Origin: Odontesthes bonariensis | Lineage: Eukaryota; Chordata; Actinopteri; Atheriniformes; Atherinopsidae | Direction of reading: 5' to 3' | NCBI RefSeq assembly: GCF_027942865.1 | Contig: NC_134507.1 | Coordinates: forward strand, 32,656,447 to 32,720,446 | Length of the DNA: 64,000 bases | In this document: positions 30,744 to 42,022 of the stretch, in pieces | Position numbering within the stretch: the stretch's first letter is position 1 | How the letters are laid out: every line of letters starts with the position of its first letter | Notes under the pieces: model-generated | Database searches by the model: none | The model's input: the letters and a program-made list of their open reading frames with translations, nothing else | Told to the model about the DNA's origin: nothing | Made by a program: the position numbers and the translations under genes

Positions 30744-32366
30744 AAACATGGAGCCCAAGAGGGATCCAGATGGCACTGCTGTAAGGACTGTGGGAAAGTT
30801 ATCAAACGATCAAATCTGAGGTATCATCAGAGGCTTCATACTGGAGAGAAGCCATACAGCTGTGACCAGTGTGGGGCAGCTTTCACTACATTAGATAATC
30901 TAAAGACACACAAACATATTCATACAGGAGAGAAGCCATACAGCTGTGTTCAGTGTGGGGCAGCTTTCACTACATTAGGTAATCTAAAGACGCACCAACG
31001 CAGCCACACAGGAGAGAAGCCTTTCAGCTGTGGTCAGTGTGGGGCAGCTTTCACTACATTAGGTAATCTAAAGAGACACCAACGTAGCCACACAGGAGAG
31101 AAGCCTTTCAGCTGTGGTCAGTGTGGGGCAGCTTTCAATCAATTATCTAATCTAAAGAGACACCAACGTAGTCACACAGGAGAGAAGCCTTTCAGCTGTG
31201 GTCAGTGTGGGGCAGCTTTCACTCAATTAGGTAGACTAAAGACGCACCAACGTAGTCACACAGGAGAGAAGCCTTTCAGCTGTGGTCAGTGTGGGGCAGT
31301 TTTCACTCAGTTAGGTAGACTAAAGACGCACCAACGTATTCACACAGGAGAGAAGCCTTACAGCTGTGGCCAGTGTGGGGCAGCTTTCACTAGATTATCT
31401 GATCTAAAGACGCACCAACGTATTCACACAGGAGAGAAGCCTTTCAGCTGTGGTCAGTGTGGGGCAGCTTTCACTAGATTATCTGATCTAAAGACACACC
31501 AACGTAGTCACACAGGAGAGAAGCCGTTCAGCTGTGATCAGTGTGGGGCAGCTTTCACTAGATTATCTGATCTAAAGACACACCAACGTAGTCACACAGG
31601 AGAGAAGCCGTTCAGCTGTGGTCAGTGTGGGGTAGCTTTCACTACATTAGGTAGTCTAAAGAGACACCAACGTAGTCACACAGGAGAGAAGCCTTTCAGC
31701 TGTGGTCAGTGTGGGGCAGCTTTCACTAAATTAGGTAGTCTAAAGAGACACCAACGTAGTCACACAGGAGAGAAGCCTTTCAGCTGTGGTCAGTGCGGGG
31801 CAGCTTTCACTCAATTAGGTAGTCTAAAGAGACACCAACGTAGTCACACAGGAGAGAAGCCTTACAGCTGTGGCCAGTGTGGGGCAGCTTTCACTAGATT
31901 ATCTGATCTAAAGAGACACCAACGTAGTCACACAGGAGAGAAACCTTACAGCTGTGGTCAGTGTGGGGCAGCTTTCACTACATTATCTTATTTAAAGATG
32001 CACCAACGTATTCACACAGGAGAGAAGCCTTTCAGCTGTGACCAGTGTGGGGCAGCTTTCACTACATTATCTTATTTAAAGATGCACCAACGTATTCACA
32101 CAGGAGAGAAGCCGTTCAGCTGTGGTCAGTGTGGGGCAGCTTTCACCCAATTAGGTAGTCTAAAGACGCACCAACATATTCACACAGGAAAGAAGCCTTA
32201 CAGCTGTGGTCAGTGTGGGGCAGCTTTCACTACATTATCTAGTCTAAAGAAACACCAATATATTCACACAGGAGAGAAACCTTTCATCTGTGGTCAGTGT
32301 GGGGCAGCTTTCACTGCATTATTTAATCTAAAGAGACACCAACATATTCACACTGCAGAGAAATGA
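30744..32366 (+). CDS. C2H2 zinc-finger exon, 19 fingers, terminal exon
   Basis: From the acceptor at 30743 the frame reads KHGAQEGSRWHCCKDCGK and continues to a TGA at 32366, 540 residues. There are 19 tandem C2H2 fingers of the form CxxC-x12-HxxxH with TGEKP linkers. The first (CCKDCGKVIKRSNLRYHQRL) is divergent; the other 18 share the scaffold C-x-Q-C-GAAFT-x-L-x-x-L-K-x-H. Almost all variation lies at helix positions -1, 2, 3 and 6, the DNA-contacting residues. No KRAB, SCAN or BTB domain is in this exon. The product is a likely sequence-specific nuclear DNA-binding protein. It probably splices from an upstream exon in phase 0 (candidate at 20417-21517). An ATTAAA polyadenylation signal lies at 32839-32844. 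Confidence 0.88.
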   Translation, partial: KHGAQEGSRWHCCKDCGKVIKRSNLRYHQRLHTGEKPYSCDQCGAAFTTLDNLKTHKHIHTGEKPYSCVQCGAAFTTLGNLKTHQRSHTGEKPFSCGQCGAAFTTLGNLKRHQRSHTGEKPFSCGQCGAAFNQLSNLKRHQRSHTGEKPFSCGQCGAAFTQLGRLKTHQRSHTGEKPFSCGQCGAVFTQLGRLKTHQRIHTGEKPYSCGQCGAAFTRLSDLKTHQRIHTGEKPFSCGQCGAAFTRLSDLKTHQRSHTGEKPFSCDQCGAAFTRLSDLKTHQRSHTGEKPFSCGQCGVAFTTLGSLKRHQRSHTGEKPFSCGQCGAAFTKLGSLKRHQRSHTGEKPFSCGQCGAAFTQLGSLKRHQRSHTGEKPYSCGQCGAAFTRLSDLKRHQRSHTGEKPYSCGQCGAAFTTLSYLKMHQRIHTGEKPFSCDQCGAAFTTLSYLKMHQRIHTGEKPFSCGQCGAAFTQLGSLKTHQHIHTGKKPYSCGQCGAAFTTLSSLKKHQYIHTGEKPFICGQCGAAFTALFNLKRHQHIHTAEK

Positions 32367-34435
32367 TTGGCTTAAATCAACAACAATTTTTACGGCAGAT
32401 AAGCAAACATTCATCTGAGAGCAGAAACAGGAACTACCAATCAGAAGCCTTGCATTTGTTCAGATTAAAAATCTTCTTTGTGGATTACCACCTTCTCTTG
32501 TTAGGACTTTAGTTCTCAATGTTCTGTGGGGAGCACATGTTTGAAGAACGATTGAAAGTGCTTTATAATTTGTTGGGAAGGACGGATCTCCCGACATTCA
32601 AGACAAACATGGCATCAATTGTGATTTGATGGACAGAACAAAATGCAGTCTGTTTGACAGTAGAAACATGTTTATTCTGTTATACTGAACATATTTGTTT
32701 TGTTTAAAGTTAAGATCCACAAAGTAGCTTTGCACCAGCTTTGTTTATTTATGGAAACATCTGAAGAAGCAATATTTAATTTCAGTTTGATGTTAAGTCG
32801 AGCTTTACACTTGTCTGTATTTCATTGTTCTGGATTTCATTAAAGGTCAGATGTTAACTTTTCTCATGCTTTTCATGTTCTTGCTACACAGATATTTTTG
32901 AAGAAAATGTGTGTTTGGTTATGAGGGAAAGTTGACCCATATCATGTTCCCCAAAGACCCAGAAATCTTTAACGCAGTCTGAAAAAGGTTTGGAGTTGTT
33001 CCCTGTACTTCCCAGACAGCTGTATGATGCTCATGACTGAAGCTGAAAGTTAAGGCTGTATTCCAACACTAAAAGGGCACGATGCTCAACTTCAAGCTGT
33101 GAAACTCTTTCAAATGTCTGTTGTGTTGGACTCAGACGTGTGAACAGATTTTAGTCCAAACGTAATGGCTGCACTGAGGGAAAAGGCAGCTAAGCAGGCT
33201 AACGGTACTTTGAATTGAACCGTTTCACACGATAAAACTGAGCTGATCTGTTTGTTGCTTCTACAACTGCTCAGTTACTCACATAATCAGGTACTGAGCA
33301 GATTTACCAAACAGACATTCTGCTGTAATCTCAGATGCTCTCAGTCGCGCTGCTCACGTTGATTTAGTCCACAACTCTTCTTCTTCTTCTGCTCCGACGG
33401 CTACAAAACTTACCCAGAACACCTGGTGGCAGTGTGCACACGACACCCTTATACTTTATTGGATTGTATCTACAAACTCAAACGCTGATCATTTAAACCT
33501 GCTTCAGGCTGTTTTTGTTCCCTTTAGTTTTAAGCTGACTGTGTTTGGCGTACCCCTGAGCATTTCAGTGGAAAATGTTCAGCACAGAGTTGGAGTTGTA
33601 TTGTGTTCTTGTGGTAACTACGTCCCCACAGCTGTTATGTCCTTAAGAGTTTCTTAGAAAGCGCTTTCTGCCGCTCACAGTGGGAGAATCTCACTGACAA
33701 ATCCCTCTTTGGCCTAAAGATGTGATCAGCGGGGACTTTTGTGTTAGCGACTGGCGTAACGGTCCTGGCTGAACAGGAAGTAGCCACCAGAAATCAAGAC
33801 AGTCGCTGTAGCGACTGAATGTCACGCAGGACTGTCAGACAGAGCGGTAACAGGAAAGCAGGAGGATCACAGAGCTGGTTAACAACAGATGCTGAAATCC
33901 TGCACGTGTCACTGAGAAGGAGCGTCTCTGGACCCCAGATGTTGAACTACTGGCTGTGAGTTTCTGTCCATGTTGTCTCCTGACAGAGTTCACCTGAGTT
34001 ACCTGCTGACGCTGTGTGTGACATCATCAGCTGAGCTGTTGCTAAGCTACAGAAACAGCCCAACCCACTAATGGACACCTTCCGAAGGTTTCTACCACAC
34101 CTTCCTCTCTGCTACACTTCAGCTGATTACATTTTATTTAGTTATCTGTAACAGCAGCTGATGTTTAATAATAACTAATCCTGCAGGGATATAATTTACC
34201 TTCAGGGTTTAATGAGTATTGTTGAGTTGAATTCAACTGAGCTCATTTACAAAATTGATTTTGTTTGATTCATTTAAATGTTTATAAAACTTTAGCATAA
34301 AATCACATTCACCTAGTTAATGATAAAGTTTCCCGTCTCATGGCTTCCCTGTCCCAACGAGATGCTGTGAGGTGTGGTTGAGGTGCAGCTTTGAGCTTTC
34401 TTTCTGAGGGAGAAACTGAAGTGTTTTACCTTCTG
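32367..34435 (+). other. 3' UTR and intergenic DNA
   Basis: The first about 480 bp, up to the ATTAAA at 32839, are the likely 3' UTR of the zinc-finger gene. The rest shows no coding frame or recognisable repeat. Confidence 0.5.
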
Positions 34436-37330
34436 TCAGTGTGAGGTCCCAGCCTGGAGCCCTGAGGCCGAGAGACATAGTCTCTCCAACGTGTCCTGGG
34501 TCTTCCCCGTGGGACGGGCCCGGAACACCTCACCGGGGAGGCGTCCAGGAGGCATTCTCACCAGATGCCCGAGCCACCTCATCTGACTCCTCTCGATGCG
34601 GAGGAGCAGCGGTTCTACTCCGAGCCCCTCCCGGATGACCGAGCTTCTCACCCTATCTCTAAGGGAGAGCCCAGACACCCTGCGGAGGAAACTCATTTCG
34701 GCCGCTTGTATTCGCGATCTCGTTCTTTCGGTCACTACCCACAGCTCGTGACCATAGGTGAGGGTAGGAACATAGATTGACCGGTAAATCGAGAGCTTCG
34801 CCTTCTGGCTCAGCTCCTTCTTCACCACGACGGGCCGGTGCAGAGCCCGCATCACTGCAGACGCCGCACCGATCTGTCTGTCAATCTCCTGCTCCATTCG
34901 TTCCTCACTCGTGAACAAGACCCCGAGATACTTGAACTCCTCCACTTGGGGAAGAATCTCATTCCCGACCCGGAGAGAGCATTCCACCCTTTTCCGGCCA
35001 AAGACTATGGTCTCAGATTTGGAGGTGCTGATGGTCATCCCAGCCGCTTCACACTCGGCTGCGAACCGCTCCAGTGAGAGCTGAAGGTCACGGCCTGACG
35101 ACGCCAACAGAACCAAAAAAGCAGAGACCCGATTCTGAGATCGCCAAACCGGACCCCCTCAACGCCCTGGCTGCGCCTAGAAATTCTGTCCATAAAAATT
35201 ATGAACAGAATCGGTGACAAAGGGCAGACCTGACGGAGTCCAACCCTCACAGGAAACATGTCCGACTTACTGCCGGCAATGCGGACCAAACTCTGACACC
35301 GGTCATACAGGGACCGAACAGCCCATATCAAGGAGTCCGGCACTCCATACTCCCGGAGCACCCCCCACAAGAGTCCCCGAGGGACACGGTCGAACGCCTT
35401 CTCCAAGTCCACAAAACACATGTAGACCGGTTGGGCGAACTCCCATGCTCCCTCCAGGATCCTGCGGAGGGTATAGAGCTGGTCCACTGTTCCACGGCCA
35501 GAACGAAAACCACACTGCACCTCCTGAATCCGAGATTCGACTATCCGGCGGATCCTCCTCTCCAGTAGCCCCGAATAGACCTTACCAGGGAGGCTGAGGA
35601 GTGTGATCCCCCTGTAGGTGGAACACACCCTCCGGTCCCCCTTTTTAAAGAGGGGGACCACCACCCCGATCTGCCAGTCCAGAGGCACTGCCCCCGATGT
35701 CCACGCGATGCTGCAGAGGCGTGTCAACCAAGACAGCCCTACAACATCCAGAGCCTTGAGGTACTCAGGACGCAGCCTCAGCAACCGCCGAGGCTGCGTT
35801 CCGCTTGGCCTGTCGGTACCCATCAGCTGCTTCCAGAGTCCCACTGGCCAAAAAGGCCCGATAGGACTCCTTCTTCAGCTTGACGGCCTCCCTCACCACT
35901 GGGGTCCACCAGCGGGTTCGGGGATTGCCGCCACGACAGGCACCAACCACCTTGCGGCCACAGCTCCGGTCGGCCGCCTCAACAATGGAGGCCCGGAACA
36001 TGGCCCATTCGGGCTCAATGTCCCCCACCTCCCCCAGGACATGGTTGAAGCTCTGCCGGAGGTGGGAGTTGAAACTCCTTCTTACAGGGGATTCCGCCAG
36101 CCGTTCCCAGCAGACCCTCACAATACGTTTGGGCCTGCCAGGTCTGACCGGCTTCCTCCCCCACCAGCGGAGCCAACTCACCACCAGGTGGTGATCAGTT
36201 TACAGCTCCGCCCCTCTCTTCACCCGAGTGTCCAGGACATATGGCCGCAAGTCCGACGATACGACTACATAGTCGATCATCGAGCTGCGGCCTAGGGTGT
36301 CCTGGTGCCAAGTGCACATATGGACACCCTTATGCCTGAACATGGTGTTCGTTATGGACAATCCGTGATGAGCACAGAAGTCCAACAACAAAACACCACT
36401 CTGATTCAGATCGGGGGGGGCGTTCCTCCCAATCACGCCCCTCCAGGTCTCACTGTCATTGCCCACGTGAGCATTGAAGTCTCCCAGCAGGACGAGGGAG
36501 TCTCCCGGAGGAGCACTCTCTAGTGCCTCCTCCAGGGACTCCAAAAAGGGTGGGTACTCTGAACTGCCGTTCGGTGCATAAGCACAAACAACAGTGAGGA
36601 CCCGTCCCCCCACCCTAAGGCGGAGGGAGGCTACCCTCTCGTCTACCGGGGTGAACCCCAATGTACAGGCGCACAGCCGGGGAGCAATAAGTATGCCCAC
36701 ACCTGCTCTACGCCTCTCACCGCGGGCAACTCCAGAGTGGAAGAGAGTCCAACCCCTCTCGAGGAGGCTGGTTCCAGAGCCCAAGCCATGTGTCAAGGTG
36801 AGTCCGACTATATCTAGCCGGAACCGCTCAGCCTCGCGCACCAGCTCAGGCTCCTTCCCCAGCAGAGAGGTGACGTTCCACGTCCCAAGAGCCAGCTTCA
36901 GTAGCCGAGGATCAGACCGCCAAGGTCCCTACCTTCGGCTGCCGCCCAGCTCACACTGCACACGACCCCCATGGCCCCTCCCACGGGTGGTGAGCCCGTA
37001 GGAAGGGGGACCCGTGTCGTTTCTTCGGGCTGTGCCCGACCGAGCCCCACGGGCACAGACCCGCCACCAGGCGCTTGCCGGCGGGCCCCACCCCTGGGCC
37101 TGGCTCCAGGGGGAGGCCCCGGTGACCCGCGTCCGGGCAAGGGAACACGGGGTCCAAAAGTATCACTCATCATAGGGGGTCTTGTGAGCTGTTCTTTGTC
37201 TGGTCCCTCATCTGTTTGCCATGGGTGACCCTACCAGGGGCTTAAAGCCCCAGACAACATAGCTCCCAGACTCATTGGGGCACGTAAACCCCCCCACCAC
37301 GGTAAGGTGACAGCTCAAGGGGGAGTCCAG
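34436..37330 (-). mobile_element. RTE-type LINE (Rex3/Expander-like), antisense, decayed
   Basis: Read right to left: an AP-type endonuclease (36841-36200: [19 protein letters not shown]-like start, [39 protein letters not shown]), then a linker with DHHLVV-like LVVSWLRWWG. The reverse transcriptase follows (35844-35035: FKKGDRRVCSTYRGITLLSL, FRSGRGTVDQLYTLRRILEG, FVDLEKAFDRVPR, VGLRQVCPLSPILFIIFMD). The C-terminal block is at 35116-34436 (LTYGHELWVVTERTR, MRWLGHLVRMPPGRLPGEVF). Order and motifs fit the RTE clade; the Rex3/Expander name is from memory. Several frame changes split the [12 protein letters not shown] has become LRQVCPLSP, and the 3' end is shorter than in the 8.4-8.9 kb copy. 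It is dead. Confidence 0.85.
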
Positions 37331-38390
37331 GTGGTGATTTTAAAAAAAGCATATATCTGCAAAGTTTATAGCTTTATTTATTTTTTGTTATCGTGTTTCC
37401 CCACCTCCGTAACCTTAACTCCTTGCTGCTGAAAAAAAGGCGATTTTCACATTTTTGGATGTTTTTGTTGTATATAATGATCTGAAATGTAGACTTAATG
37501 AAGGTAATAAAAAGCTGGAGTTGGCTGGATGTCTTGAAGCAAAAATCTACTTGAATTTAAACCCTCGATGGAGAATGTGGAGCATCCCAAAGTCCTAGTC
37601 TAAAAACAAAAGTACACCCCTTCGGGTAAGTAAAATTCTTGCGCCTTGTGCAAACCTCTGTGCCAGTGAGGATGCTCGGAAGATCCTAGAATCATGAACT
37701 GATCCCGGCCATTTAGCCTCAATGTTAGAAATGAAATAACCTCCATCACAGATCATCTGTATGCACGGAGGATAGGAGTGAATGATGAGGTACTTGTTTT
37801 CTCAGGACATAAATGTAACATTGCTCAGCATTAATCAAAGGGGTTGATGTGGTGTTTTTCTATGGACAATTATCCCCAATACCCCCATTTTTCTGAGTCT
37901 GGTCCTGGGTGGGTGTAGGTCAGGTTTTTGTGAAATGTGGGACCGAGATGTAATAAGGTATCAATTAGTTTTAATGAATTTCATGTTCTTTTTCATTTAA
38001 TTTCATGTTAACTACTTGTGTTTCTTTAGTTGCACTGACTGATTGATATTGATTTTCCGAGACAGTGAAAGTGGTGACATGATAACCGCAATTTTTTTTG
38101 TTTTATTTTTTATACTAGACATGAGTTGCGGGAGCGCGGAATTCTACTAGGTGAAAGTTTTTTTCCAGGAGTCTGTTTCAGCCGGTCAGACATGATTTGA
38201 GACACAGCTAAGCTAAGCTTGAACATTAGCCTGCCAAGGAGAAGGCAAGTTCAGCGGCATAAATTACCATGATTACTCAGTGGGCATTCAAATAAGCCAC
38301 GTTGGTGGAGCGGAACTCTCTCTTAGATTAGCCAGAACTATCGAGAAAAGCCAGGCTTTCCGCTAATCCAGCTTCATGGAACCCCCCCTC
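37331..38390. other. Unclassified noncoding DNA
   Basis: No gene or clear repeat was recognised. Confidence 0.4.
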
Positions 38391-38574
38391 TGGACTTCCA
38401 AAACAGTCTGTACTTCATCTCATGGCTTTAAATATTCTTGAGGTACAGAAGATTGAACTGAGACTTAATCCACTGTTTTCACATATGGAGATAATTTGAA
38501 TAACATCAAGCCCTGTTTTATGCAGAGATCACAGGAATTTCGGAAATAAATCACAAAAACCACTTCCAGAGGTG
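38391..38574 (+). repeat. Upstream-flank duplication, copy 1 (before tRNA-Thr)
   Basis: The segment runs from TGGACTTCCAAAACAGTCTG to AAATCACAAAAACCACTT. It recurs at 39418-39601 with about 90% identity by eye. Each copy ends shortly before a tRNA gene. Confidence 0.85.
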
Positions 38575-38621
38575 GATCCAGTTCCTGCTCTTTATTCCTT
38601 CATCAGTTTTAAGAACCATGT

Positions 38622-38695
38622 GGCGCTGTGGCTTAGTTGGTCAAAGTGCCTGTCTAGTAAACAAGAGATCCTGGGTTCAAATCCCAGCAGTGCCT
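38622..38695 (+). tRNA. tRNA-Thr (AGT)
   Basis: A 74-nt cloverleaf. Acceptor GGCGCTG pairs with CAGTGCC (one G-U), the A box is TGGCTTAGTTGG, the B box is GGTTCAAATCC, and the anticodon loop CTAGTAA gives AGT. The anticodon stem has one C-A mismatch compared with the canonical vertebrate gene. A T8 run at 38711-38718 could terminate Pol III, but it lies inside the adjoining foldback element. It may be a functional variant or a recent pseudogene. Confidence 0.87.
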
Positions 38696-39357
38696 TAAAG
38701 GATAAGACCGTTTTTTTTACATTGGGCCCTTGATTTCACATTATAACATGATGTTCTACTCACCCCTGTTTGTTGTTGAACATTTGGAGCTGTTCCGAAG
38801 ATATTCGAGAGGCGTCTGGCTGCTCTCTTGAGATATTCGGCCATGAAACGGTTTCCTATAGGCAAGTTCATACAGGCACAAACTATGCTGTTTATAATTT
38901 ATTAATTACTCTACACCAGCACTGATAACGTGGAGGTGCGTCGCTTACTTAAAAAAATCCGGGTTACTAATTTTGAATTTTAGCCGAATGAATAAATAGG
39001 AAGCAGGTCTGTGGGCTGTCTGTGGCAGTAGCACGACGATGACGTCAGTAACACCCACTTTACGACAAAAAAATCAAAATTACAATAACCCGGATTTTTT
39101 TAAGTAAGCGACGCACCTCCACGTTATCAGTGCTAGTGTACAGTAATTAATAAATTATAAACAGCATAGTTTGTGCCTGTATGAGCTTGCCCATAGGAAA
39201 CCGTTTCATGGCCGAATATCTCAAGAGAGCAGCCAGACGCCTCGCGAATATCTTCGGAACAGCTCCAAATGACAAACAACAAGCAGGGGTGAGTAGAACA
39301 TCATGCTATAATGTGAAATCAAGGGCCCAATGTCAAAAAACCGGTCTTATCCTTTAA
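38695..39357. mobile_element. Long foldback MITE abutting tRNA-Thr
   Basis: Two inverted arms of roughly 285 bp (left 38699-38986, right about 39067-39353) flank an 80-bp spacer. The ends read TTAAAGGATAAGACCG and CGGTCTTATCCTTTAA. TTAA lies at both ends, with the left one overlapping the last base of tRNA-Thr. Arms are about 90% identical by eye. Noncoding; probably piggyBac-mobilised. Confidence 0.88.
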
Positions 39358-39417
39358 GATGTTATTATGTACATCAACATGGTACCGTAACTGTTAACAG
39401 TAGTACTTCAGGGGTGC

Positions 39418-39601
39418 TGGACTTCCAAAACAGTCTGTACTTGGAGGCACTTCATCTAATGGCTTTAGTTATTCTTGAGGTACAGAAGATTGAACTGGGA
39501 CTAAATTCAATGTTTTCACATATGGAGATAATTTGAATAACATCAAGCTCTTTTTTATGCGGAGATCACATGAATTTCAGAAATAAATCACAAAAACCAC
39601 T
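39418..39601 (+). repeat. Upstream-flank duplication, copy 2 (before tRNA-Pro)
   Basis: Partner of 38391-38574. It ends 12 bp before tRNA-Pro (CGG). Confidence 0.85.
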
Positions 39602-39613
39602 TTGTTTCTTTTT

Positions 39614-39685
39614 GGCTCGTTGGTCTAGGGGTTTGAGTCTCGCTTCGGGTGCAAGAGTTCCTGGGTTCAAATCCCGGATGAGCCC
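39614..39685 (+). tRNA. tRNA-Pro (CGG), slightly degenerate
   Basis: A 72-nt cloverleaf. Acceptor GGCTCGT pairs with ATGAGCC (one G-U), the anticodon loop TTCGGGT gives CGG, and the B box is GGTTCAAATCC. The anticodon stem has one C-A mismatch and the D-loop region reads GGTTTGAGTC instead of GGTATGATTC. The 3' flank CTCCTACTGTAAGAAACCTA matches the flank of the tRNA-Pro at 6378, so the two arose from one tRNA unit. It may be a pseudogene. Confidence 0.78.
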
Positions 39686-40011
39686 TCCTACTGTAAGAAA
39701 CCTATACAGAAAAGTAATACTTTCTGCTGACATGGGAGACTCGCTTTAACTGGAAACACTTAAGATATTTATATTACATTTACATTATATTACAACAACA
39801 GATATTTATATATAAATATAAATGTATGTTTATCCGTGAAGTGACAACTGCACATTTTTGTGAAAGTTTTAAAGTTAAGCAGTTATAGAAGTTTGTTGAA
39901 ATTTTGTTAATAGTACAAAAAAAAATTGTGTCTTACAATGAAATCAAGGGACAGGTTTAGGATTATTACAACCTCCATCTTTAAAAATGTTTTTCACCTG
40001 AAATCCTGTCA
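39686..40011. other. AT-rich noncoding DNA
   Basis: AT-rich repeats such as ATATTTATATATAAATATAA near 39803; nothing else recognised. Confidence 0.45.
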
Positions 40012-40477
40012 GTTTTAGCCCCCAAATAGGAAGCAGACACCTTTTCTACTTTTAAGATCAGGCTTAAAACTTTCCTTTCTGATGAAGCTTATAGTTAGGG
40101 ATGGCTCAGCTGAGCCTGAAACATCCCATAGTTCTGCTGCTATAGGCCCAGCCTGCTGGGGGAGCTCCCATGATGCACCTCTCCTCTCCATGTACATGTG
40201 ACATCATTGTTGTCATTAACTTGTTCCTCTCTCTCAGCAGGTGTCCCTGGCCAGGGGCCCATTGCACAAAAGTAGGATTTAGACATCCAGGATGAGTTAC
40301 TTAGCCAGGTTCAAGGAATCCAAAACATGGGCGCCCAGGCTTAGTTGGTTGCACAAAGGCCAAGCCAGGATGAGCAGACATGGATTCATTAAGCCAGGTG
40401 AAAGCGATCCTGGATAAGTGCTGCACACGGCTTGCTTAAACAAACCCCACGATCGATCATAGATTCACTGATTCACC

Positions 40478-40640
40478 ATGGCAACAAGGGCGGCGTATTT
40501 CTCCGCAGCGGAGCAATAATTATTAATGGAAGCATATGAAGAGGTGAAGGAGAAAATAAAACAAAAAGGAAATACTGCCACAGTTAAAAAAACAAAGGGA
40601 GCAAACGTGGCAAACCATTGCTGACCGCCTGAATGCGTAA
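40478..40640 (+). pseudogene. Harbinger Myb/SANT-like accessory protein, N-terminal remnant
   Basis: The ATG at 40478 opens MATRAAYFSAAEQ, then an in-frame TAA, then LLMEAYEEVKEKIKQKGNTA. This matches the start of the Myb-like DNA-binding protein that accompanies Harbinger transposases and carries them to the element ends. The stop (CAA to TAA) and a later shift show decay. Confidence 0.65.
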
Positions 40641-41039
40641 GTAGTGCACAAATCACACTCACCACTCCACTGAAACCATCACAATTAGGCAGTGTTCGAA
40701 CTACGGGGGGACTCGGGGGATCCGAGACCCCCTGAAACTGACACGAGACCCCCCCGAAAACATTTGGGAAATTGGGATTTGGGAAATGTTGGGGGGTCTC
40801 TAAAATATTGGCAAATGTGATTTCCCCTGATGAGTTATGATTGCAGACGCGATGCGTGTGGAAGTGTGGAGCCTGTGTGCGTAATTGGCATAAAGCTGTG
40901 CTGTCCGCCGCGTATGATTCTGTATAGCTTCTCATGTGTTTTCGAGAGTCAAGCGCAAGCAAGCAACCAAAATGGACATGGCAGCAACTTTTTATTAAGA
41001 ATAGTCCTGCCCACACATTGTCTGTACTGTTTTAGCAGT

Positions 41040-42022
41040 GAAAAAAAAAATGCAATTAAAGGACTTGCAAGCATCTTCATCTCCTTCCCTGGGCATAGAA
41101 GACTCTGTGACATCAAGGAGGAGTTCTATAGGATTGCAGGTAAGAATTTTTAAAAAATTAAAATAATTAAAATTACAGTTACAATTACAATGTTAACATT
41201 CAGAGTAAGATACTCATTGCATCGTATTACAGGTTTCCCCAATGTCATTGGTGCAGTGGACTGCACACACATCAAAATAAAATCCCCCTCAGGTGGCCAT
41301 GAGGGGGATTTTGTGAACAGGAAAAACTTCCACAGCATCAATGTACAGGTGAACATGACTTTTGATAAAGTTAATTAATGAACACTGTACATTGCCTGTG
41401 ATGTGCATTAATTGGTTTAACATCTTATCATTTCAGATGGTCTGCAATGCTGACTATTTGATCAGTAATGTTGTGGCAAAGTGGCCCGGCTCGGTCCACG
41501 ACTCCCGAGTGTTTTTCGGAACTCAGAGATCTATCGGCGCCTATCACAAAGTGAGCTACAGCACCTCTATTGATAACCACTTTTAACTTCATGGCTGTGT
41601 TAAGAATGTCACTACTTATGAGGTTGTGATGGTAACATTTTGTATTCACAGGTGAATTCCTGAGTGTATTGCTGGGTGACAGAGGGTACGCCTGCCAGCC
41701 TTTTCTGCTCACTCCATTTGCAGACCCTCTGGAGGCACAACTGGCACACAACCATGCCCATGCCAGAACAAGGGCCCGGATAGAAATGATATTTGGCCTA
41801 CTGAAGGCACGCTTTCAGTGTCTGAACCACCTGAGAGTCAGCCCAGACAGGGCATGTGATATCATTGTGGCCTGTGCTGTGCCCCACAATGTGGCCTGCC
41901 TGAGAAAGGAGAGGGCCCCCAGAGTGCCAGCTCTCATAGACTGGGACATTCCTGCCATCTTCCCGGATGACGACTGTGGTCGGCTGGTCAGAGACCAATA
42001 TGTGTTAAATTATTTTAATTAA
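41040..42022 (+). pseudogene. HARBI1-like DDE transposase, exons with decay
   Basis: Pieces in order: a degenerate HTH-side segment near 41000-41140; GFPNVIGAVDCTHIKIKSP followed by VNRKNFHSINVQ (41230-41350, first catalytic Asp in VDCTH); VCNADYLISNVVAKWPGSVH DSRVF in the next exon (about 41437-41540, second Asp in the SVHDSRVF block). Then come LLGDRGYACQPFLLTPFADP and RTRARIEMIFGLLKARFQCL (41669-42022, third acidic residue in RIE). Intron-like gaps with AG acceptors and GT donors separate the pieces, as in fish Harbinger genes. The frame of the first part is broken; the last exon is well kept (only VPHN where the family has LHN). Confidence 0.8.

Noticed and set aside
34441-37228. Plus-strand ORFs over the RTE LINE (up to 225 codons)
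   Set aside because: GC-rich antisense shadows of the minus-strand endonuclease and reverse transcriptase.
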